A DNA stretch of 64,000 nucleotides from Phyto melanocephala (lineage: Eukaryota > Arthropoda > Insecta > Diptera > Rhinophoridae), in NCBI GenBank assembly GCA_941918925.1, contig OW799233.1, forward strand, positions 31,626,421 to 31,690,420, read 5' to 3'. This document shows positions 11,374 to 19,720 of the stretch, piece by piece. The position numbers were made by a program, and so were the translations under genes. Below the pieces are notes generated by a model. That model saw only the letters and a program-made list of their open reading frames with translations. It searched no databases and had not been told where the DNA came from. The stretch's first letter is position 1. Each line of letters begins with the position of its first letter.

Positions 11374-12185
11374 AACTAGCCAATCCCGGCGCGCGTTGCT
11401 ACGCCCCTTCATGAATTTTAATCGCATTCAAAATTTTAATCGAATATCAAGTGCAAGGCTAAAAACTATAACTTTTTCTTTATGAGCACTGCCCACTTTT
11501 CTAATTACGAAACTGTATAGTCATGACAGCTCAATAAGTGTGCAAAGTTTCAGAAAAATCGGTCCAGTGTAAGTACCTCAAAATTATACCTTTTTTTATG
11601 GGCGTGGCACTGCCCACTTTTCTAAATACGAAACTGTATAGTCATGACAACTCAATATGTGTGCAAAGTTTCAAAAAAATCGGTCCAGTGCAAGTACCTC
11701 AAAATGATACCTTTTTTTAATGGGCCTGGCACTGCCCACTTTTCTAATGACGAAAGTGTAAAGTCATGACAGCTCAGTATGTTTGCAAAGTTTCAGAAAA
11801 TTCGGTCTAGTGCAAGTAGCTAAAACTGATAATTAATTTTTTATGGGCGTGGCCCCGCCCACTTTTTCAATCACGAAATTATAAAGTCATGACAACTCAA
11901 TATGTGTGCAAGGTTTCAGAAAAATCGGTCCAGTGCAAGTACCTCAAAATTAAAACTTTTTTAGGGGCGTGGCCCCGCCCACTTTTCTTATCACGAAATT
12001 ATTTAGTCATGACAGCTCGATATGTGTGCAAAGTTTCAGAAAAATCGGTCAAGTGCAAGTAGCTAAAACTGATAACTAATTTTTTATGGGCACACTTTTT
12101 TTCACCCATAAACACTCCCTGGTATGTGTACAACAACTTACCCAAGTTTGAGCCCGATCGGTTTTACAGTTTCGGAGTCTATAGC

Positions 12186-12220
<35 letters not shown>

Positions 12221-12241
12221 TTCACTTTTATATATATAGAT
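11374..12241. repeat. Array 2 of the same ~121-bp units, adjacent to an exon
   Basis: A second complete copy starts CAATCCCGGCGCGCGTTGCT and carries the same units (GGGCGTGGC blocks near 11599, 11721, 11845, 11966 and a truncated one at 12088). It ends in a longer (AC)n run and the same TTTCACTTTTATATATATAG tail. It lies head to tail directly against array 1. Its tail ends 33 bases before the NRF exon that begins at 12274, so that intron's branch-point region lies in or next to repeat-derived sequence. Confidence 0.8.
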
Positions 12242-12273
12242 TTGTTTAACATTTTATATTTATTTTATTGCAG

Positions 12274-15200
12274 GTTAATATATATTTAAATTTATTTAAA
12301 TCAGAAGATGCCCACCGTCAACGATATAATCGTCTATTGAATCAATGTATTAATATGAGATTAATGAAATATAATTTAACTGCGGAGAGCATGATTGAAT
12401 ATTGTGACAGCAGTAATCGAATAATAGAACAAGGTAAGTTATACGATAATAAATATTTAAAAACAATTAAATAATGTTAATTGGACACATACACATCTCT
12501 TATTATTTGAGTGAAAAACGTTTAAACAATTCATGGATTATAACAATCTAATGATAGATAGATGCTTGTAAATTGACATAAGAAAGAAACCTTTACGCAA
12601 GACCTAAATATTTAAATGAGTTTAAAAGCATTAACAAACGCGGGCAACATACTATTGCTAATAGAATATGTACACTTGAAAACAAACTTGCATACATTCA
12701 TATGTATATTTTAAGGTACCGTAGACAAGCTATAAATCGTAATATAAATATAACTCGTCAATTTTACAACTGTGTTGTATGGTTGTATAAGTGATACAAG
12801 TTTTAAATAGTTTTATTTCACTTAAAATACCTTTTCTATAAGTACTTACAACATAAAACATAGAACGATATAACTAAGCTTGTGGACTCGACAACTGTTT
12901 TGTTTATATGTCACTATACACACACTATATTAAATCATATTCAAATTATTTCAATTCGAAGACAAATATTTAAGAAACGCAATTTGAAATTAAAAAAAAA
13001 AAATATTTATCAAAAAGCCAAGACAATGTTCGTTCATATAGAGTGGTTTTAAAGCCGAATAGAACTAACGAAACGTTAAACTGTTAAGCTAAAGGCCATG
13101 TCAGATAAAACTTCGTCGCTTTGCGTGACATTTCTAACTTTAACTGAAGGGCGCAAGGGAAAAGGTGTATGTCACAATGACAACTTTGACAACACTTACG
13201 CATTGTTTGTTTACCTAATTTGTTCACTATTATTTCATTATTTAATAATATATTTTTTAAATAAAAGCTTAAAATGTTACTTTATTATAGTTTTTAAGAC
13301 TTATTTAATTTTGCGTTCGAATTTAAAAAGAAAACTATATAAGAAAATATGTCATCTGATTGTCAAAGCGCGCAAAAAGATGAGAGTTGCCTAACTTTAA
13401 ACTTCGCGCTGCGTTAAAAGTACTTTATGTGACATGTTTCATTAAGTATGGCTATTTCATCTTAAATGTCAAAGCGAATTTCTTACGCAACGCGAAGCAA
13501 AAGTTTTATCTGACATGAATTTAACTGTCCCACTGCACTCACTTTTTGACGTTATGATCAGTATACTCTGACCAGTTAGCAGAGATAGATTGTCGGTTAA
13601 ACAACTATAAAAAATTATTAAAATTAATTTTGAATATCGATTCGCAAAACTTACATCGCAAAACTGTGTTTAACGATCAAGGTTTGTTACAATAATAAAA
13701 AAAAGTTGCCGCATGTGGAGTTACAGCAATCAACAACAGATCCTACAGACTCTATTACATTCAGAATAATGAACCGTTTGATGAGGTTTACATGCTGGTG
13801 GCATAATAAATTAAAAAAATATCCATTTTAGACCCCATAGAGTATATTTATTCCGAATCAGGGTTTGATTTGATGACGATCTAGCTATGTCCGTACGTCT
13901 GTCCGTCTGTTGAAAGCACGATAGAGGTCGCACCGAAAAAGCTAGGGACTCAAATTTTGCCAGAATCTTTTTTATAGAAAAGGTTTACTTGGTATTGAAA
14001 ATGGGCTAAATCGAAATATTAGGAAGTGAGTTATAGCTCGTAATGCAAGAGTAGGTCGAAAAAACCGTGTCCTTCGAACATCGAATAAAATGGAATTGTG
14101 TCCAAACGCATTAACGTACAGTCATGAAACTTCGAATATATATTTCTCGAGTCGAAACAATATCTTTTCCCATCTATGCATTAGGAAAGGAGTTATAGAT
14201 AAAAATGTACGAAAATTTATACCGCGCAGTGTATTTTTCAGTATATTTTAAATTTTAAACCTAATTAAACGGACAAAACTAGATGTACGATTCTGAAATT
14301 TTGCACACTTTGCTTTTTGGTGAGATTCTTTTCTGTAACGGAAAATTAAGGTGCCATGCCCACTTTTACGCCCACCTCCCGTATAACGTATTAACCAAAA
14401 TTCATATAATTTCTCTATTAATAAAGATTTTGGAATAATAAAGGGCTATATTGCAATACCCTTATTAGCAAAAACAACTTTGACACGCCTACTATAACGC
14501 CCACTTTTCACGTTATCTACCGTTAATGAAATTTAAAAGCTGATAAAACTGCCAAAAGTAGAGAAATGATGATCAAATTTGCTACGTATATTCTTCTAGG
14601 CAATGTCATTACTGTGCCAGAAAATTAAGGTGCCACGCCCACTTTAACGCCTACCTCCCATATAACGGTTAATCTTAAATTCGTGTAATTTCTCTATTGA
14701 CAAAGTTTTTGGGAAAATAAAGGATTATATTGAAATATTTTAGTTGTATTTATTAGCAGAAACTTTATTGACACACCTACTTTAACGCCCACTTTCATTG
14801 AAAGACTACATTTACGAAAACATTTTACTATCATATCGAAGTTATTAAGGGTAGTTAAATTTTAAGGGCCGATGTTGATTTTTAATAAAACACAAATTAT
14901 TTAAAAAATTATTATCATTTCTTTTTATAATGATAATATTTGTATGGTTTAATTATGTATTAAACAAAATATTGGCCAAATGGCCCCCCCAGCCTTGGCG
15001 CCACTCCTCTATCTGATGGTCCAAATTTTCAATGCTCAATTGTTGGGCATGATGATGAGTCGAGGTTGACTGCTCTTTTGCCACACTATCGCAAAAAACA
15101 GCAATGGTTCCCATTAAACGAACTAAGAAGGCATTCACAGATTTTCTAACATTTTATATAGACCTGTTTTGCAGAAATTTAAATATTTTTTACAATTCTC

Positions 15201-18200
15201 CCGATTGTGGACGAATTTGAACGATTATGTTGATCAAAAGAATTACGAACAGCACAAAATGCATTTTGATTTGAACGCCCATTTTAATAAAAAAACCCTA
15301 AATAACTTTAACGCGTTGCTAATTTGCGTATCTTTTCTCGGATCAAATTGAGTAAGTTTAAGATTGAGAAATGTCAAATGAAATGCAAAAAACAAATTTG
15401 ACGTCTAGGTATAGTTCACCTTCAACATGGGCCCTTACAATTTAACCACCCTCTACAAAGAAAGTGATACATATTTTATTATAAAGAGATTATTCCATAG
15501 CGATTAACAAAATAATATATATTGTGCTTTAAATGTACACAAAATTGGTGGTGGGTATAAAAGATTCGGCACAGCCGAATATAGTGCTCTTACTTGTTTT
15601 TTTTTGATATTTTTATAAGTTCTATCAGGCTTAATTTACTCCGCCTTTCATACTCATCATTTTTGTACCATTTTTAAACTTGAACAAATCTCTAATACTT
15701 TTTTATTTTTCTTTTTTTAGATTCCTGGAATTTAACATTTTACGCAATTGTAGGAATACTAATTTTATTTGCTACTGCCAGCACTTTGTTTGATTTGTTT
15801 TTAAAGCATAAACGCAAAGACAAGTTGTTAACAGATCGTGATCATTATAAAGCATCTCCGGGAAATTTAGGTAAAAAATTAAACTTTTGATACATTGAAA
15901 AAGAACCACTGAAATAAACATCTCTTTTTTTAGCCTCTAAAATCTGTGTGAGTTTTTCTATAGCCCGCAATTGGTATCGTTTAAATCAAGAGCCCCATGG
16001 AAAAATGGGCAGAGAACTAAGATTTCTGGACTGTTATAAGTTCTTCTCGATGTTTTTGGTAATATTTGCTCATTCGAATTGGGTGCTATACGAAGGTGCC
16101 ATTAGTAATCCTCAGGATCCAGAGAGATTGTTACACACGTTAGCGGGTACTCTGTTGATGGCAGGATCATTGATAACAGTAACATTTTTTGTTATCAGTG
16201 GCTTATTGTTGACCATCAATTGGTTGGTGGTGGCCAGGCAAAATGATAAATTGACTAACCTACAGTATGTGGCATTGTTTATAAAATTTAATATTTTTCG
16301 TTACTTAAGGTAATTTTTTCCATAATATGTTAGATAAATAAATTAAAATTAATTTATTATCTTTTGACATTGTTTGTTTAAGATTGACCATTCCTTATGG
16401 TTTTGTTATTCTTTGGAGTGGTATATATTTTGAAAATGCTGGTGGTCCATTGTGGCGTCATATATTGGAACGTGAACAATTGTCGTGCCGTAAAAATTGG
16501 TGGACCAATTTATTGTATTTAAATAATAATATCAATACGGATGAACGGGTATGTTTATGTACATATTTAACTAGTCAGAGATAAATTTTTAATTATTAAA
16601 TTTTTCTTAATAACTTCAGTGTATGCTGCAAGGCTGGTATTTGGCCTCGGATACACAATCTTTTGTGCTGAGTTTGGTATTTCTTATTATGGGTCACAAG
16701 TGGGTTTGCAAAATAATTATGGTAAAATATAAATTTCAGCAAATATTTTTATTATTTTAAGATGGCCCAAGGCTCGTAATTGGATTTTGGGCATAGTTTT
16801 TGCCATTTCTCTAGCTTTACCTGGTGTAGTGACTTACATAAACAAATTTAATGCCGTATTTTTGCCCACACCACAGTAAGTTAATTTATTGGCTTGTAAT
16901 TATTTAGTTTTATGCACTTTTTTTAACCACTTACATTTTTTTTTAGAATTCAGCGTGATTCCTTTATGGAAAGTCGTCAGTTTAATGAATTTTATGTTCC
17001 CTTCCATATGAATTTTGCATGCTATTTTAGCGGTGTTTTGGTTGCCCTTATTTATGATTACGTGTCAACAAATCATATTAAACTTCGTCACAATAAATTA
17101 TTCCATTCGTTTTTCTACTGTCTTTTTCCAATTGCTATAATATGGTTGTTTTCGAGTAATACTTTCTTGCAACAGTATCATGATAATGACATGCGTTTGT
17201 TGAATAGTTTATATGCAGCCGTACAACGCAATGTTTGGGGTCTTGGTTTGTCAGTATTCATTTTAGGAATGGCATCGAGATGCGGATGTAAGTAAATTTT
17301 ATACAAGCTTATGTTACTTGTGTATTACTTGTGTATTAAACAAATATTATTAATAGCAAATTAAAAGTAAAAAAAAATATTTATGCAGTGACACACGATA
17401 GCGTAAAAGGGTACATATAAGTTTGTCATCCCGTTCAATATGTCTATAATATTAATTTGCGATCCTATAAAGTATAAATATTTTGAATGCTTTTATACAC
17501 ACATAGAAGAATTGATTTAGCTAAGTCCGTCTGTTCATGTGTATGTAGAAATCGACTTTTTAAACCCCCCATGTATAATTCAGTCTCTTATATAGTATCA
17601 ACTTTTTACATATGGGCATTTCCATGTCATCGTACGTGACACTTGTACTCCTATAAAGTGGAATAAAGTAAGAGTAACTGAAAAAATTAGATCGTTTTGT
17701 TCCATTCAAAGGGTATTTTATTAAATAATAATTATTTATATTCGAATCATTACTGTCTAAAATATCCAGAAAAATAAGAATATATCGTACGTGACATGAA
17801 AAAAAGTGATATATAGGTATATATATATGGAAACATAAAAAATCTGCATATCTTGAGAGGTATTTTTCTTTTTTGAATTTCTTACACTAAACCAAATATT
17901 TTTCTTTTAAAATCCATCATAATTAGTTGAAAACAATCTTTAAATGATTTTATAATAAATTCAATTTAATATCGTTCGTGACATATCGTACGTGACAGTA
18001 TTTTTAAGTAATAAAATTTATATTATGTTAAGAAAAAAAGTTAAATTTAAATTAGGTGATTCTGCGACTGTTCAAATACGAATGACGGAGACAAATAATG
18101 TTTTTTCACTACGTACGTGACTTTAAAATAACACTCAAGGAAAATAAAAAAAATACCGCTAATTGGACTCTATATTTTCTTTTTTCTTGTGGATCTTGTT

Positions 18201-19519
18201 AATTGTTGTTGTTACCTTAATTTTAAAGCATATTTACAATTACAATTTATTTATACAATTTATTCGCTAAAAAAAATAGCTGATTGCAATTCTTTAAAAT
18301 AAGTCAAGGAGATAATCAGATAAAACTGTTATTATTGCTCTTAAAATAATTTAACAAGCTCTTAATACCTGCACACAGTAAAACTTGAGTGTTTTTTTTT
18401 TTATCAATAATCATATATTGAAAAACTTTCAAGAGTTTTTATTTTTACAGTCATGGTTGACATATTCATGGAAATGTCCATATGCTAACGAGAATTTTTC
18501 TATTAAAAATCAGTTATAAGCATGGTGTAATTACATAAGGTGATAGCATAAAGAAGAGTAATTTTTGTCTCTCTATTTTTTATGTATGAAGTTTGACAAT
18601 GTCCGGAGTTGAAATCATTTTTTTAAATATGTAGTTTGACATACTCCAGAACACAAAAAAATAGGCAGCTGGGCTGGCACCGCCACCTTGTATAAGTGTA
18701 CCCTGGTTATAAGTACTATGAATACAACTTTTTTTTGTTAGCTAAATGTCAAATTGATTATAAAAAAATTAAACTTTAAGAAGAAAACATTTTTGGATAG
18801 TTTTTGAAAAAGTTTTTTATAGATTTTGTTTTCTTTTAGATTCACATTTGGTTTATGAGGATTTCAAAATAAAACGTACAATATTTTAAAATTTTTCAAA
18901 AATGTTGGCAAAGGCCTTCTGATGATGACAAATACAAGTGATATGCATATTGACCAGCTTAAATCCAATAGTCAAATATATCATATCATATCAATATCAT
19001 TTAATATTTAAAAACTATTTGTTTTATATTCTAAATACATCAGCAATTCCAAATTACAACAATGAAATTTGCAAGAAAATTTTAAAATATTTAGATTTTT
19101 ACAGTTCAGAAATTAAGTTTAAAAATTAAAAAAAAAAAAAATAATAGAATATCACAAAGTTTTCATTAACACTATATTAATTTACAATTTTTACCAATTT
19201 TAGGGGTTTTCCGTAAATTCTGTTGCTTATCCATTTTCCGTATATTGGGACGTTTAACCTATGGTGCCTTTATGGTGCATCTACTACTATCTCGCGTGGT
19301 TATAGCAACCTTAAGACAGCCAATATACTTTGGCACAGGAATGATGGTAAGCCAACTTTAAAATAATGGTTTTACACATTTTAAAAACTTAAAAATATTT
19401 TATCTTATTTACAGTTTGCCTTTATTGTTTTCACAATGTCAGCCTCTTATGCGGTATCATTTGTTTTGGCAATTTTCGTTGAACTGCCAGTATCATCATT
19501 TTTGAAACTATTACGATGA
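12274..19519 (+). CDS. NRF-6/drop-dead family acyltransferase-like membrane protein, C-terminal nine exons (5' end missing)
   Basis: Exons deduced by phase and GT-AG sites: 12274-12433, 15721-15870, 15934-16309, 16383-16548, 16620-16699, 16762-16875, 16947-17287, 19204-19346, 19415-19519 (TGA). All phases join and give 544 visible codons. The first visible exon ends the cysteine-bearing lumenal NRF region (QCINMRLMKYNLTAESMIEYC). A membrane segment follows (GILILFATASTLFDLFL), then an Acyl_transf_3-type multi-pass domain: FLVIFAHSNW with its conserved His, CRKNWWTNLLYLNN, CMLQGWYLASDTQ, about ten hydrophobic segments, a late LGRLTYGAFMVH motif and an ELPVSSFLKLL end. Family members act in lipid uptake or transport and barrier function in membranes; the substrate here is unknown. 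The donor after 16699 (GTGGGT) is weak. The signal peptide and NRF-domain exons are not found upstream. Introns are loaded with mobile elements. Confidence 0.9.
13097..13517. mobile_element. MITE in NRF intron (CATGTCAGATAAAACTT ends)
   Basis: The left end CATGTCAGATAAAACTT is the exact reverse complement of the right end at 13501-13517. The next bases (CGTCGCTTTGCGTGACATTT against a rearranged GCTTCGCGTTGCGTAAG) are related but imperfect. It is 421 bp long. A 98-codon open frame inside (13098-13394) starts within the terminal repeat and resembles no protein. It lies in the intron between 12433 and 15721. Target duplication not clear. Confidence 0.7.
13815..15598. mobile_element. DINE-1-like element, copy B, inverted, in NRF intron
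   Basis: It is the inverse of copy A: it begins with a GACCCCATAGAGTATATTTA segment and CCGTACGTCTGTCCGTCTG, and ends TGGTGGTGGGTATAAAAGAT, CGGCACAGCCGAATATAGTG, CTCTTACTTGT. The body shares ACGCCCACTTT.A.GCCCACCTCCC-type segments with 60000-60450. It contains the mariner derivative 14848-15453 in the same internal position as copy A. It occupies most of the intron before the exon at 15721. Confidence 0.65.
14848..15453 (-). mobile_element. Internally deleted mariner-type element nested in DINE-like copy B
   Basis: This is the same derivative as 3935-4532, in reverse. Ends read GGGTAGTTAAATTTTAAGGG and GGGCCCTTACAATTTAACCA with flanking TA. On the minus strand a 61-codon frame carries DSVAKEQSTSTHHHAQQLSI directly followed by an IEEWRQGWGGHLANILFNT end, i.e. 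HTH joined to the C-terminus with the DDE/D core missing. Shared flanks show that both host copies descend from one already-interrupted element. Confidence 0.7.
17380..17605. repeat. Degenerate DINE-1-like fragment in NRF intron
   Basis: AAAAGGGTACATATAAGTTT, GTCATCCCGTTCA, CCTATAAAGTATAAATATTT, AAGTCCGTCTGTTCATGTGT and AATCGACTTTTTAAACCCCC appear in the order seen at 40139-40330. It is old and diverged, in the intron after 17287. Confidence 0.5.
17609..18484. mobile_element. Non-autonomous TIR element with CGTACGTGAC repeats, copy 1
   Basis: Ends are the inverted repeats CATATGGGCATTTCCATG (17609-17626) and CATGGAAATGTCCATATG (18467-18484). Five same-orientation copies of CGTACGTGAC or one-base variants lie at 17631, 17786, 17973, 17987 and 18112, all in the left three quarters. 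The 876-bp body has no ORF. A second copy at 28549-29442 matches along its whole length, so the boundaries are supported by comparison. Superfamily unknown; a clear target duplication is not visible. It sits in the NRF intron 17288-19203. Confidence 0.8.
18725..19135 (+). other. Intronic stretch with possible decayed coding relic
   Basis: Between the TIR element and the exon at 19204 is AT-rich sequence. Around 18880-18990 one frame reads FFKNVGKGLLMMTNTSDMHI, then DQLKSNSQIYH before a frame break, and later CKKILKYLDFY. It has coding-like composition but no family I can name. It may be a transposase relic. Low certainty. Confidence 0.25.
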
Positions 19520-19639
19520 TTTTGTTTTTTTTCTGTATTTTTCTAATTTAATATTATTTATAGAATTTTATTTTATAAATTTTTTTATATAATTTATTTA
19601 GATTTAAGAAAAATTAAAAAAAAAACTCACAAATTTTTG

Positions 19640-19645
19640 AATAAA
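19640..19645 (+). terminator. Poly(A) signal AATAAA of the NRF-like gene
   Basis: An AATAAA lies 121 bases after the TGA at 19517-19519, the expected distance for a short fly 3' UTR. Minus-strand AATAAA motifs also occur at 19567-19572 and 19593-19598, which could serve the convergent gene if its last intron is retained. Confidence 0.5.
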
Positions 19646-19720
19646 AATAATTGAAAAATGCCTATACTGTTCTACAGTTTTTAAACAAATATAATAACAG
19701 ATGCTTTTTTAAACACTTAC

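Noticed and set aside
10533..12241. Regularly spaced repeats considered as a CRISPR array
   Set aside because: The units are ~121 bp, contiguous with no unique spacers, and the genome is eukaryotic with introns.
16700..16761. Alternative donor for the NRF intron at GGTCACAAG
   Set aside because: Using GTGGGT at 16700 preserves the frame and gives HKWPKARNW, consistent with the family; the upstream GT breaks the phase.
19520..19640. A fifth rec exon between the two genes
   Set aside because: The ~200 bases hold only A/T-rich sequence with stops in all minus frames and no MCM C-terminal motif.
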